NCBI RefSeq assembly: GCF_023343835.1
Contig: NC_064449.1
Coordinates: 3,261,778-3,325,777, forward strand
Reading direction: 5' to 3'
From: Lagopus muta
Lineage: Eukaryota; Chordata; Aves; Galliformes; Phasianidae
Length of the DNA: 64,000 bases
The translations under genes and the position numbers were made by a program. The notes under the pieces were generated by a model. The model saw only the letters and a list, made by a program, of their open reading frames with translations. It ran no database searches and had not been told where the DNA came from. Numbering within the stretch: position 1 is the stretch's first letter; every line of letters starts with the position of its first letter. Below are positions 15,001 through 30,000 of this stretch, one piece after another.

Positions 15001-18000
15001 ACACTGAATTATCAGCAAAATGCTTAGCACTGAAGTGGTGCTCAGCATGGTCAACTGCCACTACCCAGCAGTGAGGGTTATCTGTGCCACAGTCACACAG
15101 CTGCAGAGCTGACAACAGAACTGTAAGGGGATGACTGAACTCCTGGGGTAAGGAAGCAAATGGAATCCTAAATTTCCTTAAAATGTTACAAACTGCCTAT
15201 CAGAGCAGTTTCTGACTAAGCTTGAAAGCAATCAGCTCCAAAGCATGGATTTATCACCTCTATCATTACACCGTATTTATAAAGACAGGCTAAGCCATCC
15301 CTTCCTCCAAAACAAGACTTACCCACCCTTTTTGCACTATTGCCTATTTCTGTGTAGTGATACAAGTATTTACACATCTCATCAGGAAGCAAATTCTGGA
15401 ATGGATCTGGATTTGAACTAACCACGTGATCAAAAACGAGCAAACAAACAGCTTCTTTTTAACTCACATCACTATACTTGCACTGTAAAAACATTGGTGC
15501 TTGCCCTCATGTTACAAGAGAGGAAGGAACTCTTTCTTCTGCAGCCATGCCAGAATAAAATATTCATGAACTGCAGTAGTACACAGCAAAGAAGCAGAGG
15601 CCACAGGCACTTCACTGCTGAGATCACAGATAACAAGCAATTATTTTCATCTTTCCACTTAGTCTCACTAAATCACTTACACCAAGTGGTGTTGAAACGC
15701 AAGAACTCTTCAGCAAAGATGAGTTTTAATTTCACCGCTATTATTTCTGTGTGAATCATTTACAGAAAAAGTTATTTCACTTCTACACTTGATGTTCTTA
15801 TAACCTCATTTTTACTCCTGACACCAGAAAAAGAGGAAGGCACAGTTTCTCATGTCTACTAATAGACTTAATCCAATTTAAAAGGACAAAATAAAATGGC
15901 ACTCTCCCCTATTAAATATATAACCACCCAAACTTAAACAGTTCACCAAGATATTGTGGAGAGGTAAGATTTACAGTATTTTTTACCTGCCTCTCCTTTG
16001 CCAGTTCGACTAGGAATGGTGTGGGCATGCAGCAAGCTAACTACTCTGCTGAGAGCAGTAGGAAGCTCTTCTTGACACCACGATTCATCCAATTCACATT
16101 CTGGCTTCATCAGGCGCAGGGTCACATGGCTCACTAAAGTACCTGGAATGAAAGAACAAAAAAAATCCATGAGAGGACTAAAACCAAACATTTCTTGAGA
16201 AAAAAAATCCTGAGGAAAACAGACCGAAGAACTCCAACAAATCTCTGGGAAACAGCCCAGGCTGCAGAAGAGGTGCTGAGAAGGAAGCACAGCCCCGAGG
16301 ATAACAGGGGACATCTTCCTTCACAGCAGTTACATTTACTGCTGGATGAACACTGCTGTGTGTTCCCTCTAACCAGAAGCAAATCCTTTTGGCTTTGCAA
16401 CAGCAGTCGAGAAATTTCAGTGCTTCCAAACTTCTCCAAGGATGGGTCAGCCCAAAGTTGTGAAAGTAGCCCTGCATGCACTGACTTACATCTTGCAGAG
16501 AAGGCAGCAACTGTAACAGACATCAGAGCACTGGATTCAGAAGACACCATAAGTAACTGAGCAGCTTATATCCCACTGAAATTTTTAGCCTTTGCCACTT
16601 TGCCAGCACCGTTATCATCACCCATAGCTGTTGATTCCAAGTCAGCATCGCCTGTCCTGTCCTCAGGGCTATCACAGCTATGCTCACAACTTCCAAGCTC
16701 TCCAGAAGAGCCACAATCCCAGTGTGATCAGCTGCACCCTGAGTGGACAACTTGTCTTTCAACCAGAACCTATGTAGCAGTAGGATCACTGGGATGTTAC
16801 AGTCACCTCCCCGTTGTTTTCTTTTCCCCTGGTACTTGGTAATGATCCACACCACGTAAGAGTAAGGATTTTGAGTACCCTGCTATGAAAATAAGGTACC
16901 CCGCCCTTAAACAGCAACTGCAAATACTAACCAAAGGTTTTAAGTCGATCAGGCATGACACAGGAAGCTAAGGAAAGAAAAGGATCCTTAATTCTTGGAG
17001 CAGCCAAAGGCGATCTGAAAAGTGGCAAAAAGGAACCAACGAGACTGGGGATGTACTGAGTTAGACCAGGAGGTTTTCTCTTGATAACAGTGTCCAGCAG
17101 TCCCAAGGCTGTTTCCAGTTCATTATCAAGCTGTAAGGAAAACAATGTGGATGACTACCATAAATTACTCTGGTAGCTGCAGAGCTGGCAAAAAAACTGT
17201 CATCAACACTTACCTCCTTGAGTCGTTTTCTTATCTGAGATTCCTTTTCCAGCTGTGCCTGCATCAGCTCTTTCTGCTTGCTAGTCAGTTGCACCTCATC
17301 CTTTATCCCCTTCTTCTTCTTTATCTCCTGCAAAGAGTGCATCATGGACATCACCAACTGGGAACTCTTAATACTGTACCCTCACTGAGAAAGAGGAACA
17401 AGTTGGACACGTTATTTTTCACAATTTACTTTTAAAATGGTATGAAAAGACTTTTCCAAGCATATCACTCTGAAGACACAAATGGAAATCAGGAGGTCAG
17501 CGATACTTCAGTGTTCTACTGGCAGCATAACATTAGTTCTTCCCAGCTTTCAACTGATCAAAAATTTTCTATCATCAGAGAGCTGTCTACTTCTTCTGAC
17601 AGTGGGTGGACACAACATTCTCCCCAGGACAAAGAAGTCAATCTTTGAAAAAGGAATACTCCAATCAACCCTGTATGCTCCCTTCTTTTCATCAAATCCT
17701 TCCCCCAACACACACACTGCTCTGGCCAGACTGAACACAACTGCTGGCTATCAACAAGACCAAAGCATCTATTTAACAACTCTTACTGAGACAGACATGC
17801 AAAATGCATTGAAGAAGAGATAAAACCAGGTACTACCAACAAGTAAGCACACTCATAAATCACCAGAATGAGCAGAAATTGATACAAATAAGTTACAAGA
17901 GAAAAGAAATTCAAATAATCTTTCCCAACAGTGTACACATGCCACAAGCCATGCAACAAAACAGATGAGATACCTGTTGTCACAATCATCACTAATGGCT

Positions 18001-21000
18001 TCCTGCTTTCCACCAACTCACCTCCTTCAGCTCCAGCTCAATGATTTGTTCCTTGAAGGAGTAAGCTTTATTCTCCCTCTTCATGTTAGCCTTTTTCATA
18101 CTATCCTGTTGAGCACTGAGAAAAGAAGTTCAGAGATGAATCAGGACTGCTCTGAATTAAGATTCAGGCATAGAAATATAGGAACTCCTGTCCAGAAAAA
18201 GAGCAGCTGACAGATCCATTTGCCCTTAAGCTAGATGCCAGAAGGAATCAACCTCCATGTTCACAGAGAAGGGAAATTATAAAAGTCCTACCTCTGTATT
18301 ATAGACTTATCATACAGTTCTCCCTCCGGTGTCTTCATGATGGCAAATTCCTCTCGAGTAACCTGACACAGAGCTGGATTCTGCATTGATGCTGAGATGG
18401 TGCTGATGAGCTGGGGGAGCACTCTACCAGGTGAGAGCAGAGAGAGAGATCCCACTGCATTCATAGATGACTACCAAGAAAACAAAGAGATAAAAACCAT
18501 GTAACAAGTATTCTTTGACATTGTTTTAAGAGTATGTTCAGATGAAGCAGGCAATGTCATATTCCTTGATAGCAACATCCTTCAAGTTTTAATACCTCAC
18601 CCAGTAGGTACCATTGATTTATTTAGAGTTCTACTTAGCACATTCTTCCACCTTAAATCCCAGTAGTTTTTACACTGGAGACCTTCTCTTTGGAACTCCC
18701 TTTTCCCTAACTCACAGGCAGACCTCCTTCCTTACAGGCCAGCTGGTACTTAACTCCACTAAAAGATTACTTTGTTCAAAAACACATCCTCATGTTGACA
18801 GTGGAAAAGCAGAAGTTCACCTGGTTGTCTGGAGCGTAGGCAGTGAGTCTGGGTAATATGTCATTCAGGTGTTTGGTAATAAAGTCTTTGGGATCTATCT
18901 TCATCTTGACAAGGAGGGCTGGCCAAAGACCTGGCTGCACTGCCACTAGCATGAAGAACAAGCAAATATAATAAATACAAAGCAGATTGCAAATACAACT
19001 GAACAAAAAGGCAGGATTAAAAACGAAACAAAACAAGGTATATCACCCACGACAGCGATCTTAACCCTTCACTTACCCAGAGATGGATGATGGCTCACCA
19101 GCAGCATCTCCAGAGCCAGCTTTTCTGTCTCAGTGGAATCCACATCCAGCCCAGCTACACTTGAGATGACACACAGTGCCTCATGAAGGACACGGGGAGG
19201 AATATAAGTCTTTCCTTGCTCCGACAGCTCGCCCGACTCCATCACCAGGACCTCCTGAGGCATAACCTAGCAGACAATTCATCATTAACATCACAGCAAG
19301 CCTTCCTGAGCAAACTTTCCTAGAGTGAAACCATACATAACATCAAAATTTAGCTCATTCTGAAAATGCAATCCTTCAGTTTTCAAAGAAAAGAAAGGAC
19401 AACAGTGGAAGGAAGCAAAGCAAAGTGCTGACAGTGATGGAAGGAATAAGAATGGAGACTATCCTAGATTTGGCATACTGGAGTAAAATAGAACTAAAAC
19501 TAGTACTTTTAGCAAACAGGACTTTGGAAAAGGTTGAATAGTTGGCTAGAATATGTTCAAATTCTGCTGTCTACTTGTACTCAGTATCCTTCAAAAACAC
19601 TTTATTCAAGCAGTATCTGTAACACAAGACTTCATTAAGTCTAGTCACAGAATGGCCAGGGTTGGAAAGGACCTCAAGGATCATGAATCTCCAACCCCCC
19701 TGCCAAAGGCAGGGCCACCAACCTCCCCATTTAATACCAGACCAGACTGTCCAGGGCCCCATCCAATCTGGCCTTGTACATCTCCAGGGATGGGGCATCC
19801 ACAACCTCTCTGGGCAGCTGTTCCAGCACCTCACCACTCTTATAGTAAAGAACTTCCCCCTGACATCCAACCTAAATCTTCCCTCCCTCCCTCAACTTAA
19901 ATTTTTAGTACCTAATTAATGCAACTTAGTCTATTTAGCAAGGTGCAAGGTGTGCTACCTTGTTCAGTGGCATCACACAATGTTTTTCCTTTTCTTTTCC
20001 TTTCCTTTTCTTTTCCTTTCCTTTTCCTTTTCCTTTCCTTTCCTTTCCTTTCCTTTCCTTTCCTTTCCTTTCCTTTCCTTTTCTTTTCTTTTCTTTTCTT
20101 TTCTTTTCTTTTCTTTTCTTTTCTTTTCTTTTCTTTTCTTTTCCTTTTCTTTCCTTTCCTTTTCTTTTCTTTTCTTTTCAACAAAGCTGGAACTGAACCA
20201 TTTTCCTAGCACATTGTATTTCAATGCTAACAGCAAACCTAGGGTAGAGAGCTGACCAGCAGCAGCATACAAACAGCTAAGAAGGAAGGAGGATTCTTGA
20301 CTACTCACCTTATGAGAGCTGAGAACCACTTTTAGCTCCTCTAAGAGCCCGTAGGCCAGTTTGTACCCTCCCAGAGAGGACAAGAGCTTCCTAACTGTCT
20401 GATGGGCCTGCCTTCGAACATGCCAGGTCCGACTCAGCAGCACTGCAACAAGGGCACGGTGATACTGCCTGAAAACAGAGCAACAAACAGGTCTAGCAAC
20501 AGGACACAGAAGCACCAAGCATTCAGCATTCCGTGCAAAGTCCCAGGCCCTCCCTCTCCACCACCTGCATTAACTTCCAGGAATCAGACACAGATCAGTA
20601 GCAGTAAGTGCACTCTACATACTGGATTTTACTCTCGGGGAGCCTCTGCGCGTGGTCCAGGAGGAGGCGTTCAGTCAGCTGCAGCACAGTGCACATGGCT
20701 GGGGAACAAACAAACATTTAAAGCAGTAAGTCATCTCATAAGGAAGCAGATTTATTTTTTTTTTTAGCCTGAGAATGAACAAACAGCAAGCAGGACACAT
20801 TCAGGTAACTGTCCAAAATGAGCTTCTACATAAGCCTTTCTCTGTGAAGCTAGAGATAAGTCCAGCTCAGATCTGACAAGACCAGAAACAGAATTGTGAG
20901 CTAACAGAAATGCAGTTGGCTTCATTCCTGCAGAATTTCACTGACCAGTGAGTGTCTACTTTTGTGTAAATAACAGAGCAAACCAAATAATAACCATCCT

Positions 21001-24000
21001 GTTCACTGCGTCAGTACTGTTAATTCCTGAGCACTACTGCAACACCTTCAGTGACAATAAAATGTGTAATGAACTCATACAAAAGTGCATAATGCTATGT
21101 GAACTGTAGCCTCGGTATTTGATCTCATACCATCAACTGAGCTTCCACTATCATTAGCCCTTTGGTTTGTATATCAATATTCAACCATATCATAAGAGAA
21201 GGAACAGAAAGCCCTGGAATACAGGGTAGGTTATAATGCATACTAAGTAAGGCACAGGTGACTTTCTACATTCAAGGCATCAAGTAGCTCAGGATGTTCA
21301 ACACATTAGCTGGATATTTCTGCTCACTGTTAACCAATAACAAATCATGACAGTGCTTACTCCCACAATAACAGCTTTAATTTTTGGAGCTAACATGGTA
21401 AAGTTTCTAAGGCTTAGAGAAGAGCTAACTACAAAGGTAGCTCTCCTAAGTACCCGCTCATAGAATTAAACAGTAGCTGGATATATAATATCTGACAATT
21501 TACCTTCCTCTGAAGCAGACTGCAGGAACTTCTCAGAGGTAAAAATTTGTTTTTTCTCATCCAGGATCAGCTGCCAGAAGCCACTCAGCTTCGACTCTGG
21601 TAGGAAAGAACAGATGTCTATTAAGGGCTTACCAAACAAGTAAGAGCTTACCAGGGGACACAAAATACAGTTGTTTTTTTCTCCTGACATTACTGAAGCT
21701 ATTTCTAGCTTCACTTGCCTTCAGCTTAAAGCTTCTCATTTCTCATTCAGAAATGTAAACAGTCTAAAAAACATCTGCTGAAAAAAATAGATATTTCTCT
21801 ACAGCATGCCTGTGAAATATAAAATCTGCTGCACCTTAACCTTTCATATGATAAGCCTTTCTAAAAAGGAAAAGGAGGAAGTTGATGTCTATCATTCAAT
21901 ACACAGAACACATCTGGATTTTATATCCTGGCAGATGTATGAATTCAGACAGTTCTTGTAATATGCTCAGATCTGGTCCTGCTGTTTTCCAAAGATAGTT
22001 TGTACAAAATGGCAAGCAAGTAACACTTGCAAAGCTTCATTCGTGTCCCAGCATGTAAGATCTGTGTGAATTTTCTGTCAGAAAGAGAAATGCTGCCCCA
22101 AGTGAATGGATGCTGCAATTTGCAAGGCTGCAGACATTCACCACTGACATCACCAGGAGATCAGAACACAGCCTTCCCTGGTTTAGCAAAGGCAGTGATT
22201 CTCCATGCAGAAGCAATGCACCAATTAAGGAATGGTATTTCATGCACGCAGTCCAAAAAAAAAAGTTATTCCTCAGAAGCTGCTTATATTGGATTCTGCA
22301 AGATGTTCTGTCATCTTACCAGTTTGTCCCTCAATGACAGACATCCTGCAGATCAGCAAAGCTGCAGCAACCCCTTCTGTTACCATGGGAATCTGAGTAC
22401 TTTGCGATGCTGCTTTTTCTACTGTCTGGATCAGCAGGGGCAGCAAGTCCATGGTCTGTAACAACGTGTCACCTGGGGAGACAGAACAAGACAAACTGCA
22501 AAACACGGTCCTTCACGTTACCAAAGACACCAATGGTTCTTCTGTTGCAAGATGCAAGAAGCAAACCACACACTGACAGAGAATCTCCCAGGGTATCTGC
22601 CCATCACTGACTGAATTAGACTGCGACCGTCCAGGTGAGAACGACTTCAGCCCTTTTGTCACAGGTAAAATGGTCTCATCCCAACACAATTTCTATTCAC
22701 AGGGTGAAAATGGCAATTCAGTGACATAAAAGGAAGTAGTTCATACTATGGGATATCTGACTTTGAAGACTACATTTCTCTAAGGGAACAAAAGTAAATT
22801 CCTGGCAAGCTACAACCATCTGTTGCATCTCTAATGGTCACAAGCCAAGGAATCTCACTGATCTGCGACCCTCACTTCCCAGGGAACTGATCTAGTTGTT
22901 CCTGATGTTTCCAGGAGCAACTCTTCACATGATACTAAAAGAAAGAAAAAAGATGCTGCAATTTTGTACATTGGAGTATTTGCAGGTGACATTTCAGCCA
23001 TAAGCTTGTCAAAGTTTACAAAGTCACCTGCTTGAGAAGTCCAAAAGTTGACTGCTTTTCACAGTCAAGAGAATTATTGACAGCTACAGCCTTACCTTTG
23101 AAAGAGGCCAGCATGCACTGCAGGTAGGCGTGCCTCACAGCTGAAGTAGAGGTCTTAAGGCCAAATGCTTTCTTCAGCCATTCCACCATCTTCTTAGGGA
23201 CTTCAGTGGTGAAGCGAACACACCACAGAGCCAGGACAGAGACTGCATGAACCAACGTGCCTTCATGGACTAGGAAGTAACAGTGCCCACATCAGTACAG
23301 TAAAGGCATGAAGCACAGGAACACGGGAAACAGAAAGCAGGTAACAAGGCTGGGGTGAGGAAGGAAATTAATGCACGTGCTTCTAGCAGACACAGCATTG
23401 TCTCCACAGGGCTACTCAATAAAACAGTGCAATGGATTTTACAACACAACAGGCAAGAATCAGGATTCGTCTTAAATAACAGGCCACACAAAATGTCTGC
23501 CTGAGATAAAAGCAGCTTAGCAAACCCCCAAAAAAGGCAAAAGATTTCACCTTCTTGTTGCAGGAAGGGGATGAAAAGCTCAGCCACAGTTCCAGCCAGA
23601 GCTTGGCTAGATGATCCAGAAACCACATGGTGACTAAGGCTGCCAATCCCTGAAGGAAAGACTTGTCTCATTAATGCCCAAACTTCAAGCAGTCTCCACA
23701 AAATCTCAAAACAATCACATTTTGGTCTTTGCACAAACATCTCTCTCTCACTGCTACATCTGGATGCCAAATTCACCACCAACCAGCACTTGTCTCCAAC
23801 CCTGCCTTCATTTTTACACAGCATACAGTCACCTTCCTTGCAGAAAACATTTTAACTTATGAGCTTATGACAGATAGTCAAGAATTTGCCTGCAGTATCC
23901 AGAACTCTCTACAGCATTACCTACAGCTAACTCAGAATAACCACACAAGGCTCAGAACTCCCTCATTCAGCCACCTGGTGGATTTGCTCCACTTGAGAAG

Positions 24001-27000
24001 CAGCTTTCTTTTAGGATCCTCACCTGAAAGGACGCTCATCTTCTGTGCAACAACTGTCAGCTTCCCCTCTGAGCCTGTCAACAAGAAACAAATAGGTGAC
24101 AGCTGACTTACAGACAATGGCCACGTGCTACATCAAGTATCTTCTCTGAAATACAAATGCTAGCTTTGTTACCCCTGATCCTGGATAAACCCTTATCACA
24201 CAACCAAAACCAACAGAAAATAAAACACACAAAACTCCCTGAAGGCAACAAATCTTTGTTCACCTCCATTGCTTGGCCTACAATTTACTCACCCCCTAAG
24301 ATGGCAAAAAGGTGTCTGCCCAGTGATTCCACAGCTGAAGGATCACTGCACTGTCGAGCCAAATTCTTTAAGGCAACAACTGCTTCATCCATGAGCTGCA
24401 CACTGTTGGATTTCAGATGACCTAAAACATGATGCACAAACTAAGAGATCCTTTTTACAAACTGCATAAAACCAATGAGACAAGGATATATCTTTAAGTG
24501 TGGCCCTATATATTAAGTTATATTACCAAGTTATAGTATTGTTCTCCCACTCAAATAAGTCAATCTCGTTACCAGTAATCCAGCTGTTATAGGTGCAGAC
24601 AAAAAGATGAAGAAAGCCTTATTCTGAATTCATCACTCCCTCCAGAATTAAGCACTTACCAGCCAGTCCCTTCACAATGTCCAGAGCATACTGGCTGAGA
24701 TCCAGGTTAACAGACGAGAGCAAACAAGAGATTGCTGAAGACAGAAGAAGTAACGTCACATTATGTTTTGTTAAGTGATTTTATCTTTTTAATGCATCTT
24801 TCCACACAGTACACATCAAGAGCAGACAGGGCCAGTAGGGATGAAAAACACCAGAACTGAAGCCCAACCAACAGATTCATTCAGGATTATTCTTAGCACT
24901 CAGCTGTGAAATTCTATCCTCAGCACAAACAGCAGCTATCACACACCCGGACTCTTGGAATAACACCACAAATGTCACCTCTCCACATCCAGCCCTCGGG
25001 TCCCCTGTCTACGCTCACAGACCCACAGGCATAATCCAGAGGGATGCACAGCCCTCACAGCTCCAGAACTCTGGAGAAACAACTGCTCATGCACTCTGGC
25101 AGAGCAACGTACAGTGATGACACTCACTTTCAATTACATTCTCAGGGCTCCGTAGCAAGGATTTCTGCAGAGTTGGCAGAAGTAACTCCTTGAATTCAGC
25201 GTGAGAGATATAGCGAAGAAGTGGAGAGCAGCTGTCCTGCAAAGGGGACAAAGTGCTGAGCACAGCAGCAGACACTGCACATGGGACAGAAGTATAACCA
25301 GGCCTGTAAGAGTATGTCTCACCAGCACATGCTTCTGAGGCTTTGTCTTGCTCATTAGGATGGTCTTCACGTAGAAATCCAGAAGAGCACTCTGAACAAG
25401 CAAAAACAGCAATGACAGCCACAAGACAACCTACACAGCCCTCTGCACACCACTGGCCAGGCTCAACACTTCACTCCACTTTGCTCTGGAAGACAGCCCC
25501 ATCCACTAAGCAGAAGCTTTGATCTCATCCTCACATAAGAGAGTTGAGCAGAGATCAGTGCTCTCTGCTATACACACCAGCCCAACACTCAAAACCCACT
25601 GAGAGCCAGCTGCAGCTTTTAATTCCTACAGCCAGGGAGAAGGCACTCTGTGTAAAAGCACAGACTCACGTATCTCCTACCTGCTTTATAAACTCATTCC
25701 ACAATTTTAACCAATGCATTCCTACTGAATTGACAGATAATGAAGCTCTGCTTCTCCACGACAAAAAGCAATGCTACTCATCATCCAGCCCCCAATAAAA
25801 AGGTAGAAAAAAAACCCAAAAACAACAGGAATATGGCAAATTTACCTTGTGGCGTTTAATAATATCAGTCTCTTTCTGAGCTGTGCAAAACTGTACCACA
25901 AGGCCCAGCATTGCAGCATAGCTCTGGTTTGGTTCAAGACCAAGGATGACAGATAGGTACTGATCCACCAGATCTTGGTTCTGATGAGGAACAACAACAA
26001 AAAAAGCACATTAATGCAACAGAAACTAGAATTGCTACTGAATAAAGTTAGATGAAGCATACATCACCTCTTTCCAAAGTCTGTTCAGTTTCTTCACTGC
26101 TCCAACCACTGCCTGCTTATGGGAGCCTCCCAAGACTTCCAAAAGAAGTAAACACTGAACCTCCACCTGCCAAGGGAAACAGCCAAGAGCCTCATGGGCC
26201 TGCTTCTCAGAGAGCTCGTGTCAAACCAGAAGCGTCAGATGCCAGTGATCAACTCCACGTGCTCACAAAGAAGACCTTAGGCTGTTTCAAGATGCTACGA
26301 GCGTGATCCCAGCAAGAGATTACCAAAGAAGGCAGAAAGAAAGCAAAAGGCAACTTAATACCATATGATTGAGTATCACAGGCAAGGCAGGGAGGCACAA
26401 GGAGCCGACAGCATGTTTCACACAGCACCCTGCAGGCACCACTAGCACAGCCTAGCCTAGAAACAGCTACACACCACTGTGTGCAGAGCACGGGCAAGGC
26501 TGCCCCATCTCCTGCCTCCTCCAGAAGAACGGGAGAGATCAAAACCCACCAGAAAGCAAAGAAATGCATCCTATAAACCCAGGTTTTAAGGTGATGCTGT
26601 TAGTCATATTCAGAATTATGTGCAGTCTTTCATCAAACTGAAGACACAAGCAATATGGAAGTCCTCATCTCCAAAGGGCATTTCTACAAACCAAAAAGAA
26701 CCTACCAGTTTCTTCCAGGTTTCTCCCTGTCTCTTGTCAGGCGTTGGAAAGACTGTGCGTACCAGCAGGCATGTCCAGGAGAGTGCCAGCAGGGCTGCAG
26801 AGCCACTGCTCTTACTGTTGCAGAGACAGAAGGCAGAGGTAAATCTACAGCTCCTGGTACATGCATTACACCTCCTAATCCAGTACCAATGCATCCACAC
26901 CAAGACAAAACGTCAGCTCATCAGCAAAACATTTTACAGCAGAAAAAAGTACAGCTAAATTCTTAGTTTGTAGAAGAAATAACTGGTGCTCATAAGCTCT

Positions 27001-30000
27001 GATGGGGCTTGCTTGCTTATTTGCTTGCGTGTTTAACACTCAGAACTTCTGATCAGCACAAAAGAGGCCAAATTTCACCTGCTGAGAATGAAAAGATCTT
27101 TCTCTGATCTTTCCAGAAGCGTTACAGAAATGAGATAAATACTTTGCCAACTGAGACTGCCCAAAAAGTAACTCGAGATTTCTCATCTGCTGCTCATCTT
27201 CACAGCCATAGATGCCAAATCTTTTCTCAGCTTGCATTCCTTCCCAGCTCAGCTCTGATCCATGCCAAAATCTCCTCTCCTTCCTCCACTTCAGGTGGCA
27301 GAAGCCAATTCTCAGCTCCCTGAGGATCCCCCCCCATTCTGATCTCTCTTTAAGTGAGATAAGGTAGCAAATATTCTCATGCACAATGCCAACCACCTGA
27401 CACACACATCTGAAGGGTAAATGCTGTAACCCTGCAGACATTTATACCCAGATCAGGTGCTTTTGTAAAAGCTACACTTCTGCTCAGCCCGAAGGCAAGA
27501 GGTGGATGGAGAAGGAGCATCCATAAGAGTTTATCCTCAGCGCTTCAGGCTTTAACAGAAGTAAAACTGTAACTTGGACCAAATCCACCAGCAGTAACAC
27601 CAAGAAAATCCTTCTGCTTTCACAGAAGATGTGAAAGAGGTAAAATAACAACATTTACACCGAGTTAGTCGCTACTACTTAGTCTTCAAATTGCTTTTTA
27701 ACAGCCATTCTGAAAGCACCAGCAATTCAGAAGTGCTTCCACACGAAGCGCCGCGCACCTGGGAGCTCCAGCCTTGCCACTGATCCCTGAAGACTGAAGT
27801 GAGTGCAGGAGGTTTTTTGCTGTTGCATCTGGCTGGGACTCTGCGAGCTGCTGAAGTGCCAGCTGCAGGGCTCTGCGCGACGCCGCATCGCTGGTGGGGA
27901 GGAAGAACAGCTCTGTACAACGATGAACCCTGCAACCCTGCCCACACCACACGCGTTGCAGCCCTCGCAGCACACAAAGGGCTCTGCTTTCTCATTGCAG
28001 CCGACTGTTATTTTATCCCTGCTGTTCCAAAAAGCAGAGAAGGTTCTGGCACAAAGCTCCGTTTCCTTCTCCAGCTGACAGAAGCCATGTGGAGACACTC
28101 CAGCAGGCTCCAAAGGAACGCACAGGCTCTGAGCAGCTTCTCTTCTGCAACCCTGCCTAAGTGTGTCTAAAGGACATCTCCACCTCACTACAACAGGACA
28201 ACGACATGGAGATGGGCATTCTTGCAAACTCAGCCACAGGATGCAAGTTTTAATTTCAAAATCAAAAGTGTTGTAAAACTTCTTAATGTCAAACCTAACT
28301 TGAGAGGATCATTAGGAGACATCAGCTTTCTGGCATTTACGCAGCACTGCCTGGTAACATTTCCAGATGCTCCATGCCTGTTTAACTGATCAGTGCCTTA
28401 ACACTAACAGATTGAATAACACAGCTTTCTGCATCAAGTTACTCACCGGTATCGGTGCAGAGTAAGGCAGAAGAGTTTGCAAAGGCCTTTCACTGCACCC
28501 TCGGGAAGATCTGCAACAGATTGAATTTCAGAACGTTTCCCTATAGATCACCGATGTCTTTAATACATGATATATTTAATACACTTTGCAACTGCAGTCA
28601 GGAAGTGATTTCATCATAGATGAGGGTGTTTGCAAGGATCATACTTAGATTTCTCTCTTTTATACATGTTCTATGTGTATTTTTTAAACAAGGACAATAA
28701 ACACACTATTCCACAGTCGCCTTCAGAATACGGGAGAAATCAAGAGGATTGATCAGAGCGTTGCTTTAATTATGACCATCTAAAATCTCTGCACACGCTC
28801 CCTCCATACACAGAAATATTTACGTGGGTTTATATCAACACTCCATGAATCACTGCAAAACCAAGCAAAGAGTCAGAGAGAAACAAGCAAAGAGTCAGAG
28901 AGAAACAAGCAACCCACACTGCCATGAAAAACTGACGCACATGGTGCTACAGCTCCTCAATGGAGAAAGTCCACGTGAGTAACAGAGCTCTGTGCTACAC
29001 ACAAAACCCATGCCTGGATTTAACTGGGCAGAAAGCACACATTCCAGGTGCTGCCACCCCACGCTCTAAGAACCATCCCACAACTTTCACACGCAATTCA
29101 AACAATGGACTCCAATTTTCTCCTCCACCCCAACCAAATCAGCACCCCAACGCTTTTACCTTTCCCAGAAATGCATTTTCCCAGCTCGCTGAGGATCTCT
29201 CTCCTCTCCTTCACGCTGGCTGTAGTTACTTTCACTGCAAACCTCTTCAGTGTGTCAGAAATCTAAAAGCACACAGGGATGGGGAAAAGACATCAGAGCG
29301 CCTTTGGTGTCCACATACAGAACACAGAACCAGGGCAAGCACAACCAGCAGCTGCACAACCTCTTACTGACCAAATGCAATCAGCCGTGGCCTCATCTAG
29401 CAGGGAAAGGCTCATGCAACTTGCAGCTCCAAGGCCTCCCTGTTAAACTGTAGGATGATGGCTTTCTGCTTGCTAATCTATAATGGCACCCCTTAAGGTT
29501 CATTCACCCTTCTAAAAGCACAGTGACAAATCAATGCCTGAGAGTACAGGGACCTGAAAAGCCAAAACCCAATGCACTTCAAGAACGCTAAGGTACTTTT
29601 TAGGGGTGTGCTACCTCCTAAAGAACCCCTTAAATGCACTTCTAACTATTGGGGGCTCACCACAGAGTTCACCACACTTCCTAGAACATCGACCTGTGGT
29701 TTCTGTCATTGGCTGTGAAATCGCTTGCAAGGAATCAGGACCAGAATGCACAACTTTACTTTATTCTCATCCAGGATCAGCATACACGGCCCAGGAGCTT
29801 TGTACACCGGACTCATCAGATTAGAAGAATTTGTGCCTTGCTATAAAATTCCTCCCTTATGCCATCAATAGCACCCAAGCAAACAAAATAAACAGAACGG
29901 AATGCCTTTGCATGCACGCACTACCGCGGCTGCCGTGTTTCTGTACATGCAGGCTGCCGGGGCCTGAGACAGCTGGCCGAGTGAGGCACAAGCCTGAGGC

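Larger units (their letters stand above)
12774..15986 (-). other. GCN1: largest GCN1 intron in window (intron 25)
   Basis: 3.2 kb with two CR1 tails in opposite orientation (12848-12988 and 13373-13820). From 13821 to 15986 I see only AT-rich unique sequence with short A/T runs and no exon-like open frame. Confidence 0.8.

Noticed and set aside
16134-16855. Several 110-138 codon ORFs on both strands next to GCN1 exon 25
   Set aside because: Intronic, no splice context or domain. A GTGATGA C-box-like string near 16616 with a CTGA about 80 nt on was considered as a box C/D snoRNA, but the flanks do not form a terminal stem.
17980-17995. C-box-like AGTGATGA in the intron before GCN1 exon 22
   Set aside because: No D box at the right distance and no closing stem, so no snoRNA call.
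19912-20255. ORFs made of KRKEKK or FPFLSF repeats
   Set aside because: Direct translation of the polypyrimidine simple repeat; no protein meaning.
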